Source: Piscirickettsiaceae bacterium | GTDB taxonomy: Bacteria > Pseudomonadota > Gammaproteobacteria > Nitrosococcales > Methylophagaceae | Direction: 5' to 3' | NCBI GenBank assembly: GCA_024685975.1 | Contig: JAIBDZ010000011.1 | Location: 1-47,857, forward strand | Length of the DNA: 47,857 nt | Shown: positions 25,099 through 33,580 of the stretch, piece after piece | How the letters are laid out: each line of letters begins with the position of its first letter | Numbering within the stretch: the stretch's first letter is position 1 | Translations under genes and position numbers: made by a program | The notes under the pieces: generated by a model | What the model saw: the letters and a program-made list of their open reading frames with translations, nothing else | Database searches by the model: none | What the model was told of the DNA's origin: nothing

Positions 25099-25107
25099 GA
25101 ATTTTAA

Positions 25108-25183
25108 TGGTGGCTCGACCTGGAATCGAACCAGGGACACAGGGATTTTCAATCCCTTGCTCTACCGACTGAGCTATCGAGCC
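25108..25183 (-). tRNA. tRNA-Phe (anticodon GAA), CCA encoded
   Basis: The 76 nt fold as a full cloverleaf. The acceptor GGCTCGA pairs with TCGAGCC, the D arm is GCTC/GAGC, and the anticodon arm is AGGGA-TTGAAAA-TCCCT with anticodon GAA. The T arm is CCTGG-TTCGATT-CCAGG and the 3' end is ACCA. Its 3' end faces the accessory block and restriction operon, the usual side for element integration. Confidence 0.96.
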
Positions 25184-25196
25184 ATCAAGGTCGCGT

Positions 25197-25226
25197 ATTA
25201 AACCCTTTTAGGCCTATTGATGTCAA
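25197..25226 (-). promoter_or_regulatory. Promoter of tRNA-Phe
   Basis: On the minus strand, TTGACA (25221-25226) and TTTAAT (25197-25202) have an 18-bp spacer. They are followed by a GC-rich discriminator before the tRNA start, as in stringently controlled stable-RNA promoters. Confidence 0.6.
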
Positions 25227-25281
25227 GTCTGTGTCAGTTTTTGTGTCTGGATAGCGGGGTGACTAGCAGGTTTTAAGGCGG

Positions 25282-26940
25282 TTAATCATGGCCTTTTTGT
25301 TCGGTAAATAATTGTTCTAGTGTTGTATTGTCGAGTATTCGGTGCCATGAGGTATTGTGTGCTGGCAAAGTCAGTTGTTGGAGTATGGTATTGGCATGTT
25401 CTAGGGATTGAATCGGGATCAGCGGCAATTGTTCGATGAGAAATTGTTGGAGTTGTTGCTGGGTTGTTTGAGGTGTCAGCGTTTGCGTGAGTTGTGCGAT
25501 AAGATCTTTCAATGGGCAGTGTGCGAGCAAACTTGGAATATGGTTAATAACGAGCTGTTGGCCGTTGATATGATAATCAAACCCAAGTTGAGAGAGCATG
25601 TGTTGATAGCTTGATAGTAAGGCGACGTCGCTTTCTGTCAGCTTGAATTGTATCGGAACCAAAATGGGCCGCGTGCTGAGTGTTTCGGTCTCGATAGCGG
25701 TTTGAAAAGCCTGTTGTCTTAACTGCAAATCAGCAATCTGTAAATCAAGGAGTGCGCAGTGTGGTTGTTCTAGAATAATATAACGTTCGGCAATCAGTAT
25801 GCTGGGTTTGGGGGCGGCTATTGTGGGTTTGGTTTGTCGTGTAGGTGTACTGCGATAGGAAGCCGCTTGTTCTGAAACGTGTTCTGTTTCTCCAATATGC
25901 GATTGAGATGGGGTTTGGAATAGATCTGTTGTTTCAGCTTCATTGGGTTGGGCTAATAAGGCATCACGAATAGCATTAGTGATAAGGCCATGAATAAGGC
26001 GAGCATCACGAAATCGTACTTCATGTTTTGTGGGATGAACATTGATATCAACACGATCAAATGGCATGGTGAGATAGAGTACAAAGGCGGGATAACGTCC
26101 TTCAGGAATGAGGTCGATATAGGCTTGGCGAATGGCGTGGTTAATAACGCGATCGCGAATCACGCGGCCATTGATAAAGAAAAAATGAATGTCAGTTTGA
26201 GGGCGGTGGCCTTGCTGATTGGCGATCCATCCTGTTAAGTGTAAGTCGTCATACTCTTGTTCGAGATAAAGGCTGTTTTTTAAAAAAGCTTTACCACAGA
26301 TTTTAGCAATACGTTGCTGGCGTTGTTCCAACGTTATTGCTTGGGGTAAGCGTAATTGTTGATTCGCTGACAGTTGGCCAAAAAAGCCTGTATGGAATTG
26401 ACTTAAGGCGAGACGATGAATTGTCGTGGTGATATGGTTGAGCTCTGTTTTCTCACTACGCAAAAAGTGACGTCTTGCAGGGACATTAAAAAAGAGATCA
26501 CGGATAGATATCGTGGTGCCATTAGGGTGGTTGCTGGGCGTAGGTTCAGTCTCTAATGTGAGCTGCCAGCCATGTTCTTGTTCGGCTTGTTTACTGTCTA
26601 AAGTTAATTGTGAGATGGAAGCAATACTTGGCAAAGCTTCGCCACGGAACCCCAAGCTGGCTATTTGACTGAGTTGTTCACTGGAGTTGAGTTTGCTAGT
26701 GGCATGGCGGCTGAGTGCTAATGCAAGATCGTCAGGATGAATGCCGATACCGTTATCTCGGACTTGGATGAGTTTATTACCGGCGTTCTCAATGTGAATA
26801 TGGATCTCTGTCGCACCGGCATCAAGGCTGTTTTCAACCAGTTCTTTGACAACAGATGCAGGACGCTCGATGACTTCCCCTGCGGCAATCTGATTAGCTA
26901 GATGAAGTGGGAGCGCATGAATACGAGTCGGTGACGTCAT
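25282..26940 (-). CDS. mutL: DNA mismatch repair protein MutL
   Basis: ATPase that links mismatch recognition by MutS to strand cutting. It is 552 aa from ATG 26940. GHKL ATPase motifs are clear: KELVENSLDAGA (catalytic E33, Mg-binding N37), DNGIGI (from D62) and GFRGEALPSIASI. HPTKHEVRFRD follows at the end of the N-terminal domain. The C-terminal domain has LLDLQIADLQLRQ where endonuclease-type MutL proteins have DQHAxxE, so it lacks the nicking site, as in the E. coli type. The frame extends up to a TTG at 26979 that would overlap amiB; ATG 26940 fits the family start. It is last in the nnr-tsaE-amiB-mutL operon. Confidence 0.96.
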   Translation of the reverse strand: MTSPTRIHALPLHLANQIAAGEVIERPASVVKELVENSLDAGATEIHIHIENAGNKLIQVRDNGIGIHPDDLALALSRHATSKLNSSEQLSQIASLGFRGEALPSIASISQLTLDSKQAEQEHGWQLTLETEPTPSNHPNGTTISIRDLFFNVPARRHFLRSEKTELNHITTTIHRLALSQFHTGFFGQLSANQQLRLPQAITLEQRQQRIAKICGKAFLKNSLYLEQEYDDLHLTGWIANQQGHRPQTDIHFFFINGRVIRDRVINHAIRQAYIDLIPEGRYPAFVLYLTMPFDRVDINVHPTKHEVRFRDARLIHGLITNAIRDALLAQPNEAETTDLFQTPSQSHIGETEHVSEQAASYRSTPTRQTKPTIAAPKPSILIAERYIILEQPHCALLDLQIADLQLRQQAFQTAIETETLSTRPILVPIQFKLTESDVALLSSYQHMLSQLGFDYHINGQQLVINHIPSLLAHCPLKDLIAQLTQTLTPQTTQQQLQQFLIEQLPLIPIQSLEHANTILQQLTLPAHNTSWHRILDNTTLEQLFTEQKGHD

Positions 26941-26953
26941 GCTAAAACCAAGT

Positions 26954-28297
26954 TTAAGGAATAAATAAGGTGTCACCAATATTGATCATATTACCGTTAA
27001 GGCCGTTATTGCTTTTCAAATCTTGTAGCGTCACTTGGTAACGTTGAGCAATGGTGCTTAGCGTGTCCCCTCTACTGACGATATGCGTTTGCGGGGTTTG
27101 GTTGCCTAATGGTGGATTACGTTGAAAATAATTACGGATCCCTGACATCATGGCTTTGGCCAATTTGTTTTGATGATCGTTACTCTGTAGCTTTCTTTCT
27201 TCATCAGGGTTTGAAATGAAAGCAGTTTCAACTAAAACAGATGGAATATCGGGCGACTTTAAGACAACAAAAGCTGCCGATTCAACATGTTTCTTATGCG
27301 TGTTGCCGACACGTTTCAAGCCAGATAAAACAGTTTCGGCGACTTCCATACTAGCGACGAGGCTGGCTGTTTGTGAGAGGTCTAATAAGACTGAGGCGAG
27401 ATTATCATCTTTATCATCAATACTGATACCTCCAACAAGATCGGCCGCATTTTCCTTGTCAGCTAACATTTGGGCGGCTTCACTACTGGCCCCACGTTGT
27501 GATAATACAAAGACAGAAGCGCCTTTTGCTTGCGGTTTGTGAAAAGCATCAGCATGGATCGAAATAAACATATCTGCTTTTTGTTGGCGGGCTTTTTTGA
27601 TCCGGCCGCGTAAGCTAATAAAAGTATCGGTATTGCGGGTTAAATACGCTCGCATGCCCGGTTCTTTATCAACAAGTTTAGCTAGCTTGCGTGCGATAGA
27701 TAAGACAATGTCTTTTTCTTTTGTGCCTCTTTTGCCAATAGCGCCGGTATCTTTACCGCCGTGACCTGCGTCAATAGCGATGACAAGATCGCGGCGTTTT
27801 TGTGGTGTTGTAATCGTTTTGACGGGTTTTGGTTTGGCTTTGGTGACCGGCGGCGGTGTGATTACTGGCTTGACTGCTGCTGTCGTTGTTTTAACAGCAG
27901 AGTTTGGTTTAGCGTTGTGGTTGAGATCGATAACGATACGATGGGGCACATCGGCATTGGCCGCCAGTTGTTGCACCTTATAATCGGCCTTGTTTTCTAA
28001 ATCAAGGACAACACGTAAGACCTGATTGTCACGTGAAGCGTAACGAATGTTTTTGATAACGGTGCCAGTTAAAGGCGGTATGGTGATTTTTTTATTTTGT
28101 TGTATTTGTTTCAAGTCAAATACAAGACGTTCTGGATTGGATAGACGAAAGTGCGTGAACTCAGTTTGGTTTTTAAGATCAAGAACGAGGCGTGTCGTTG
28201 GTCCGTTTTGAGACAGTCTAATGGCATCAATATTGGCGGCCCATGCCTGACTTACTACGGTAAGAAGTAAGAATAGACTGATAATGAGTCGACGCAT
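26954..28297 (-). CDS. amiB: N-acetylmuramoyl-L-alanine amidase with AMIN and LysM domains
   Basis: Periplasmic enzyme that cleaves septal peptidoglycan for daughter-cell separation. It is 447 aa from ATG 28297, with signal peptide MRRLIISLFLLLTVVSQAWA. An AMIN domain (about 20-130) is followed by a proline/lysine linker, then the Amidase_3 zinc domain with AIDAGHGGKDTGA, KEKDIVLSIARKL, ISIHADAF and VETAFISNPDE. One LysM (SRGDTLSTIAQRYQVTLQDL) closes it. The domain order and length match AmiB. The frame opens at 28351, but AAGGA lies 10 nt before 28297, where the signal peptide begins. It lies 13 bp before mutL in one operon. Confidence 0.93.
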   Translation of the reverse strand: MRRLIISLFLLLTVVSQAWAANIDAIRLSQNGPTTRLVLDLKNQTEFTHFRLSNPERLVFDLKQIQQNKKITIPPLTGTVIKNIRYASRDNQVLRVVLDLENKADYKVQQLAANADVPHRIVIDLNHNAKPNSAVKTTTAAVKPVITPPPVTKAKPKPVKTITTPQKRRDLVIAIDAGHGGKDTGAIGKRGTKEKDIVLSIARKLAKLVDKEPGMRAYLTRNTDTFISLRGRIKKARQQKADMFISIHADAFHKPQAKGASVFVLSQRGASSEAAQMLADKENAADLVGGISIDDKDDNLASVLLDLSQTASLVASMEVAETVLSGLKRVGNTHKKHVESAAFVVLKSPDIPSVLVETAFISNPDEERKLQSNDHQNKLAKAMMSGIRNYFQRNPPLGNQTPQTHIVSRGDTLSTIAQRYQVTLQDLKSNNGLNGNMINIGDTLFIP

Positions 28298-28360
28298 TGA
28301 GAGCATATCCTTAAAATTCAATTGGGTCATATTGTCTGATTGTGGCGTCAAAAAAGCAAG

Positions 28361-28831
28361 TTATGACGGCGCGTCCTGTATGGGTATTTGCTGATAAGCA
28401 CGTTGTCCTTTGTCTGTTAATGCTTGAATCGATATTTGTCGGGCTTTGTCATGATAGGTGAGTGTCAGGTGCCAATCAGGTTGTGGAAGGTAATCTCCTG
28501 CTTGTGATGGCCATTCTATTAAGCATAAGTTTGACGGATTTAAATAATCTTCGAGGCCTAAATAATCCAGTTCTTCTGGGTCAGCTAGACGGTATAAGTC
28601 AAAATGATATACCGTGCAATGTTCGAGTTCATAAGGTTCAACTAAAGTATAAGTTGGACTTTTCACATGTCCAGTATGACCTAAAGCGTGTAGAAACCCT
28701 CGTGTTAACGTAGTTTTCCCTGCGCCTAGTTGCCCTGTTAAGTGAATCGTAAAACCCTCTTTCGGGCATGATGCAGCAAGTTGGGCGCCTAATAATAATG
28801 TGGCTTGTTCATCTGCGAGATTAATTTGCAT
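28361..28831 (-). CDS. tsaE: tRNA threonylcarbamoyladenosine synthesis ATPase TsaE
   Basis: ATPase that supports TsaB-TsaD in making the t6A37 modification on ANN-decoding tRNAs. The 156 aa length is usual. Walker A is GQLGAGKTTLTRGF, then SPTYTLVEPY, the Walker B-like region VYHFDLYRL, and LIEWP near the end. It starts 4 bp after the nnr stop. The position between nnr and amiB is conserved in gammaproteobacteria. Confidence 0.96.
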   Translation of the reverse strand: MQINLADEQATLLLGAQLAASCPKEGFTIHLTGQLGAGKTTLTRGFLHALGHTGHVKSPTYTLVEPYELEHCTVYHFDLYRLADPEELDYLGLEDYLNPSNLCLIEWPSQAGDYLPQPDWHLTLTYHDKARQISIQALTDKGQRAYQQIPIQDAPS

Positions 28832-28835
28832 AGCG

Positions 28836-30320
28836 TTAACGCATCGGGTTTAAAAAATGGCGGACATGGGGCAGCAAGTCCATTGCTAACATGCCTCGCT
28901 CGCCATCTTGTTGGGCTGCTTTATCGCCGGCCAACCCATGAAGGGTGACACCAAGGCAGGCGGCGTCTATTAAAGATAAACCTTGTGCCACTAAGCTACC
29001 GATAATGCCTGCCAAAATATCGCCCATACCGCCGCTGGCCATGCCAGGATTACCATAAGGTGAAAGATGGATCGTTTCTGTACCATCAAAGATGAGTGTG
29101 CCAGCCCCTTTTAGGACGATAACGCCACCATACTGGTGTTGTAATTGTTGCACTGCTTGTACTCTGTCACGCTGAATATCACTACTGGAGCAAGCGAGTA
29201 ACCTCGCGGCTTCGCCTGGATGTGGTGTTAATATCCAATTGGTTCGATACTGCGGTGCTTGAGCAAGTAAATTGAGTGCGTCAGCGTCGATAATAAGTGG
29301 CTGAGGCTGGGTTAAACAAAACTGATATAAATCTTGTGCCCATGCAGATTGACCTAAGCCAGGTCCGATGACGATAGCATTGGCTGCGGTAATGTATGGG
29401 GAAAGATCAGTATGGTGATTGACGCCATGACACATTAATTCTGGGCGAGTTATATTGAGCCATGACGCATGTTGTGGATGAGTGGCAATGGTTGTCAAAC
29501 CAACGCCTGTTCTTGCGGCGGCATAAGAGGCGAGATGGATGGCACCTGACATGCCGGCATCACCACCGACTGTTAATACGTGTCCATAACACCCTTTGTG
29601 ACTGGCTTTATCTCTAGGGTGTAAAAAGTGAACGAATTGTTTGAGATGCGATTGCTTCGCTTTGGGAGGAATTGCATCGTACAGAGCTTCGGGTACGGAT
29701 AAATCATCAAAAAAGACTTTGCCGCTCATTTGAGGACCTTGCCCTGTAAAAAGTCCGAGGTTTAAACCAATAAAGCTGATAGTAGTATGGGCGCAGATGG
29801 CACGCCCCATAACACTACCGGTATCGGCATGGAGTCCAGATGGAATGTCTAATGATAATATCGGTGCGGGGTGTTGGTTAAGCGCATCGATGAGTTGAGC
29901 AAATGGGTCTTCGACCGTTCGAGCTATGCCGGTGCCGAATAAAGCATCAACAATAATATCTGCTGGTGGCAAAATGTCATGATAAGGCGTTAGCGATAGG
30001 CCGGCATCTAACATAGCTTGTCTGGCGGCGGAGGCTGTTGGTGTTAATTTATCGTCAGAGCCTATTTGCATGATCGTGACGTTATACCCTGCGGCATGAG
30101 CTTGGCGAGCGACCTCAAATCCATCACCACCGTTATTGCCTGTCCCTGACACAATTAAAAGCGTGTGCGCGGTTGGCCAACGATGAGATAACAGCGCTAG
30201 TGAGACTTCCCCTGCCTTAGCCATAAGCCATGAGGCGGACAAGCCATATTGCTCGCTGGCAATAGAATCTAAAGCGCGAGTTTGTTCAGCGGTGTAGAGG
30301 TTATCAGGTAACTGTGACAT
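28836..30320 (-). CDS. nnr: Bifunctional NAD(P)H-hydrate epimerase/dehydratase
   Basis: Repairs hydrated NADH and NADPH. It is 494 aa in two domains. The N-terminal YjeF_N epimerase has SGTGNNGGDGFEVARQ and DALFGTGIAR. The C-terminal ADP-dependent dehydratase has the ribokinase-like blocks GGDAGMSGAIHLAS, LTPHPGEAARL, VLKGAGTLIF and GMASGGMGDILAGI. The start codon at 30320 has no Shine-Dalgarno, and the divergent queG starts only 21 bp away. A TATTAT box lies 9 nt before the start, so a very short or absent leader is possible. Confidence 0.95.
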   Translation of the reverse strand: MSQLPDNLYTAEQTRALDSIASEQYGLSASWLMAKAGEVSLALLSHRWPTAHTLLIVSGTGNNGGDGFEVARQAHAAGYNVTIMQIGSDDKLTPTASAARQAMLDAGLSLTPYHDILPPADIIVDALFGTGIARTVEDPFAQLIDALNQHPAPILSLDIPSGLHADTGSVMGRAICAHTTISFIGLNLGLFTGQGPQMSGKVFFDDLSVPEALYDAIPPKAKQSHLKQFVHFLHPRDKASHKGCYGHVLTVGGDAGMSGAIHLASYAAARTGVGLTTIATHPQHASWLNITRPELMCHGVNHHTDLSPYITAANAIVIGPGLGQSAWAQDLYQFCLTQPQPLIIDADALNLLAQAPQYRTNWILTPHPGEAARLLACSSSDIQRDRVQAVQQLQHQYGGVIVLKGAGTLIFDGTETIHLSPYGNPGMASGGMGDILAGIIGSLVAQGLSLIDAACLGVTLHGLAGDKAAQQDGERGMLAMDLLPHVRHFLNPMR

Positions 30321-30341
30321 AGCTTGCTTATAATAGCGTGT
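30321..30341. promoter_or_regulatory. 21-bp divergent start-to-start region with overlapping -10 boxes
   Basis: The gap between the nnr and queG start codons contains TATAAT (30329-30334, plus) and, on the other strand, TATTAT (30331-30336). Each box ends 7 to 10 nt before a start codon, and neither gene has a Shine-Dalgarno. No good -35 elements were found. The layout suggests two leaderless transcripts. Confidence 0.4.
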
Positions 30342-31418
30342 ATGACTAAAAGAAATACAGCCTTATTAATGCCACAATTGCTGGAAGAGATGACTTCTTG
30401 GGCTAAGGATTTAGGGTTTCAGCAGTTAGGCGTGAGTGATATTGATTTATCCAAAACAGAAGCGGCATTAACTGATTGGCTCGCAAAGCATTTCCATGGT
30501 GAAATGGATTATATGGCGGCGCATGGTACAAAGCGGACTCGCCCAGCATTATTAGTGCCTGAGACGGTGAGGGTGATTACATTACGAATGGATTATTGGC
30601 CTGATTCGAACCACGATGCTTGGGATGTGATGGCGGATGACGAAAAAGGGTTTATTTCACGTTATGCTTTAGGGCGTGACTATCATAAATTAATGCGCCG
30701 GCGTTTGGCTAAATTGGCGGAAAAGATTAAGGCTGAGATAGGGGATATGTCTTATCGGGTTTTTTGCGATAGTGCGCCAGTGATGGAAAAAGCCTTGGCG
30801 GAAAAGTCTGGATTAGGTTGGCAAGGTAAACATAGCAATATTTTGAACCGATCGCATGGGTCGTATTTCTTTCTAGGTGAAATTTATACCGATTTGCCTT
30901 TACCTTTAACTGAGGCAACAACAGAACATTGTGGATCGTGTACATCATGTATCGATGCGTGCCCAACGCAAGCAATTGTCGCGCCTTATGTGGTCGATGC
31001 GCGGCGATGTATCTCGTATTTGACGATTGAGTTGAAAGGCGCGATTCCTGACGTTTTTCGGCCGATGATGGGAAATCGTATTTATGGTTGTGATGATTGT
31101 CAGTTAGTTTGCCCGTGGAATAAGTTTGCCCAAGTTACGGTTGAAACTGATTATTTGCCTCGGCATGGTTTAGATTCACCGCAATTGGTGGATTTGTTTG
31201 CTTGGGATGAAACGACATTTCTTTCTCGGTTTGAAGGCAGCCCAATTCGCCGAATTGGACACGAATCTTGGTTGAGAAATATTGCGGTGGCTTTAGGAAA
31301 TGCGCAAAGTAGTGAGGCTGTTTTGACGGCGTTGATGAGCCGCCAAAACCATTCCTCTGAGTTGGTGAGAGAACATGTTCAATGGGCGTTAGTGCAACAT
31401 AAAACTAAGGCAGTTTAA
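30342..31418 (+). CDS. queG: Epoxyqueuosine reductase QueG
   Basis: Cobalamin and iron-sulfur enzyme that performs the last step of queuosine synthesis in tRNA. It is 358 aa from ATG 30342. The N-terminal domain has [12 protein letters not shown] and [20 protein letters not shown]. The two 4Fe-4S groups follow: [16 protein letters not shown] and, later, [11 protein letters not shown] with ARRCISY. A C-terminal HEAT-like repeat ends it. The frame opens at a TTG at 30324, but that would overlap the promoter box; ATG 30342 fits the family. The 3' end overlaps the convergent orn by 14 bp. Confidence 0.95.
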   Translation: MTKRNTALLMPQLLEEMTSWAKDLGFQQLGVSDIDLSKTEAALTDWLAKHFHGEMDYMAAHGTKRTRPALLVPETVRVITLRMDYWPDSNHDAWDVMADDEKGFISRYALGRDYHKLMRRRLAKLAEKIKAEIGDMSYRVFCDSAPVMEKALAEKSGLGWQGKHSNILNRSHGSYFFLGEIYTDLPLPLTEATTEHCGSCTSCIDACPTQAIVAPYVVDARRCISYLTIELKGAIPDVFRPMMGNRIYGCDDCQLVCPWNKFAQVTVETDYLPRHGLDSPQLVDLFAWDETTFLSRFEGSPIRRIGHESWLRNIAVALGNAQSSEAVLTALMSRQNHSSELVREHVQWALVQHKTKAV

Positions 31419-31953
31419 TGAGGTGTTCGCGGTAATGCTGTAGCTCTCTGATTGAATCTTTGATGTCATCCATCGCAAGGTGAGATGATTTTTTCTTAAA
31501 ACTCTTCTCGACTGCGGGGGCCCAGCGCTTGGCGAGCTCTTTTAATGAGCTGACATCTAAATTGCGGTAATGAAAATAGGCTTCTAATTCTGGCATGATG
31601 CGAGCCATAAAACGGCGATCTTGGCAGATACTGTTGCCACACATTGGTGACACGCCTGCGGGAACATATTTCGATAGAAACTCAATGGTTTGGCGTTCCG
31701 CTTCTGCTTCATTAGTGACGCTATTTTTGACCCGTTCGACCAAACCTGAACCACCATGTTGACGGGTATTCCATTCATCCATGCCATCAAGTTTTTCATC
31801 GGATTGATGAATCGCGATGATAGGGCCTTCAGCAAGCACGTTGAGGTCACTGTCGGTGACGATGGTGGCAATTTCGATAATTGCGTCGTTATTGGTATCG
31901 AGTCCTGTCATTTCTAGGTCGATCCAAATCAGGTTTTTTCTGCTTTTAGCCAT
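31405..31953 (-). CDS. orn: Oligoribonuclease
   Basis: 3'-5' exonuclease that degrades very short RNAs and pGpG from cyclic-di-GMP turnover. The 182 aa protein shows the DEDDh family: [10 protein letters not shown] (D12, E14), then aspartates in the middle and the final [11 protein letters not shown] block with the conserved H and D. It is convergent with queG, with 14 bp of overlapping 3' ends. A diguanylate cyclase gene lies 2 kb away, but no direct link is shown. Confidence 0.96.
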   Translation of the reverse strand: MAKSRKNLIWIDLEMTGLDTNNDAIIEIATIVTDSDLNVLAEGPIIAIHQSDEKLDGMDEWNTRQHGGSGLVERVKNSVTNEAEAERQTIEFLSKYVPAGVSPMCGNSICQDRRFMARIMPELEAYFHYRNLDVSSLKELAKRWAPAVEKSFKKKSSHLAMDDIKDSIRELQHYREHLIKLP

Positions 31954-32057
31954 AGTGAATGTCTTTTTATGTACGAAAGAGGGGTGAACTTCTTGCCAGC
32001 GATTGTATCAAACGATAAGCTGCTTAGCATTGTTATGATTTATTTGGTTCAAAGAAA

Positions 32058-33302
32058 ATGAATGGATTTGGTGTGTTATTTATCGTCGTGTTGGTCTTGA
32101 TGACAGCGATTGAGTTGTGGTTGTCATTACGTCAATCTCGTTATGTTTGGCGTCATCGTGATGCTGTGCCGGAAGCTTTTAAGGAGCAAATTTCGTTAGC
32201 AGACCATCAAAAGGCCGCGAATTATACTTTGGCAAAAGGTAAAGTCGGGCGCTTTGAAAATGTCTTTGGCATGTTGGTTTTACTCGGTTGGACATTTGGC
32301 GGTGGTTTGGCTGTGTTGTCTGGGCTTTGGGCTGAGACGGGTTGGTCTGACATGACGATAGGGATTGCCTTTATCCTCAGTTTTTTTGTTATCTCGTCCA
32401 TTATTGACTTGCCTTTTTCGTTATATCGCACCTTCAAACTTGAAGCTGAATATGGCTTTAATCACAGTACGCTTGGCTTGTACTTTTCTGATTTGTTAAA
32501 GCAAATGGTCTTAATGATTGCGATTGGTGCACCGTTGTTGTGGGGCGCGTTGTGGTTAATGGGCAGTGCCGGTGAGTTATGGTGGTTATACCTTTGGGCT
32601 GCATGGATCGGGTTTACGGTCTTGATGATGTGGGCTTACCCTGCTTTTATCGCGCCTATTTTTAATCAATTTACGCCGCTGGAAGATCAAGCATTAAAAG
32701 CGCGTGTTGAAAACTTATTATCGCGTTGCGGTTTTAAAAGCCAAGGTATTTTTGTGATGGATGGCTCGCGCCGTTCAGGACATGGAAATGCGTACTTTAC
32801 GGGTTTAGGCAGTAATAAACGCATTGTTTTTTTTGATACATTGTTAAAAACGTTAAGTGAAGACCAAATTGAGGCGGTATTAGCGCATGAATTAGGCCAT
32901 TTTCGCCGTAAACATGTGATTAAAAATATGGTCGTGATGGCGGGATTAAGTTTGGTGAGTTTGGCGCTATTAGGTTGGGCGATTGCTGAACCGTGGTTTT
33001 ATCAAGGGCTCGGGGTGACAACGCAAAGTCATGCGATGGCTTTGGTGTTATTTATGATTGTGGTTCCTGTTTTTGGTTTCTTTATGCATCCTGTGATGAC
33101 GGCGTTGTCACGCAAGTATGAATATGAAGCGGATGATTATGCGGCGTCGGTGTCTAATGGCGAAGATTTAATTGCGGCTTTGGTGGCGTTATATCAAGAA
33201 AATGCCAGCACATTGACCCCTGACCCTTTGGTGTCAGCGATGTATGATTCACATCCTCCTGCGACATTACGGGTGGCACATTTAGAAGGTAAAACTGCTT
33301 GA
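32058..33302 (+). CDS. M48 family membrane metallopeptidase (Ste24/CAAX protease 1-like)
   Basis: A 414 aa integral membrane zinc peptidase. Several membrane helices (1-20, 71-92, 100-122, 150-170, 175-200) precede the catalytic motif HELGH at 277-281. The third ligand lies in KYEYEADDYA, and two more helices lie between them. It resembles Ste24/CAAX prenyl protease 1 more than HtpX by size and by the N-terminal helices. In bacteria it probably serves membrane-protein quality control; the substrate is unknown. It overlaps the next gene by 4 bp. Confidence 0.9.
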   Translation: MNGFGVLFIVVLVLMTAIELWLSLRQSRYVWRHRDAVPEAFKEQISLADHQKAANYTLAKGKVGRFENVFGMLVLLGWTFGGGLAVLSGLWAETGWSDMTIGIAFILSFFVISSIIDLPFSLYRTFKLEAEYGFNHSTLGLYFSDLLKQMVLMIAIGAPLLWGALWLMGSAGELWWLYLWAAWIGFTVLMMWAYPAFIAPIFNQFTPLEDQALKARVENLLSRCGFKSQGIFVMDGSRRSGHGNAYFTGLGSNKRIVFFDTLLKTLSEDQIEAVLAHELGHFRRKHVIKNMVVMAGLSLVSLALLGWAIAEPWFYQGLGVTTQSHAMALVLFMIVVPVFGFFMHPVMTALSRKYEYEADDYAASVSNGEDLIAALVALYQENASTLTPDPLVSAMYDSHPPATLRVAHLEGKTA

Positions 33303-33580
33303 AAATAGCAACGTGGTTGGTTTTGTTATGCGGTATTGTGCCGTCAGCTTATGCAGCCAATGGTCGAGCCTTGCATGATGCTGCTTGCATGCAATGTCAT
33401 GCAAGCTTGATGTCTGGAAAAGCTAATGCGATCTATACTCGATCAAATAGCAGGATAACATCCAAGCAGCAATTGACTCAGCAAGTGACAGGCTGCATGG
33501 TTGCTGCGGATGTGCAGTGGAAGTCAGAACAAAAACAGGCCGTGATTGATTATCTGGCCAGACAGTTTTATGGGTTTTAG
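33299..33580 (+). CDS. Small periplasmic cytochrome c
   Basis: A 93 aa protein with signal peptide MKIATWLVLLCGIVPSAYA and one heme site CMQCH (30-34). The distal methionine is probably in GCMVAADVQW. The mature protein is about 74 aa, a minimal class I cytochrome. The start is a TTG overlapping the stop of the peptidase gene (TTGA), so it is translationally coupled. The redox partner is unknown. The 3' end overlaps the convergent diguanylate cyclase gene by 4 bp. Confidence 0.86.
   Translation: MKIATWLVLLCGIVPSAYAANGRALHDAACMQCHASLMSGKANAIYTRSNSRITSKQQLTQQVTGCMVAADVQWKSEQKQAVIDYLARQFYGF

Noticed and set aside
24952-25183. tRNA-Phe as an att site with a direct repeat at the left edge of the island
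   Set aside because: I scanned the gaps at 10.1-10.7, 13.06-13.23 and 16.8 kb for the tRNA 3' end and found no convincing repeat, and there is no integrase gene in the window.
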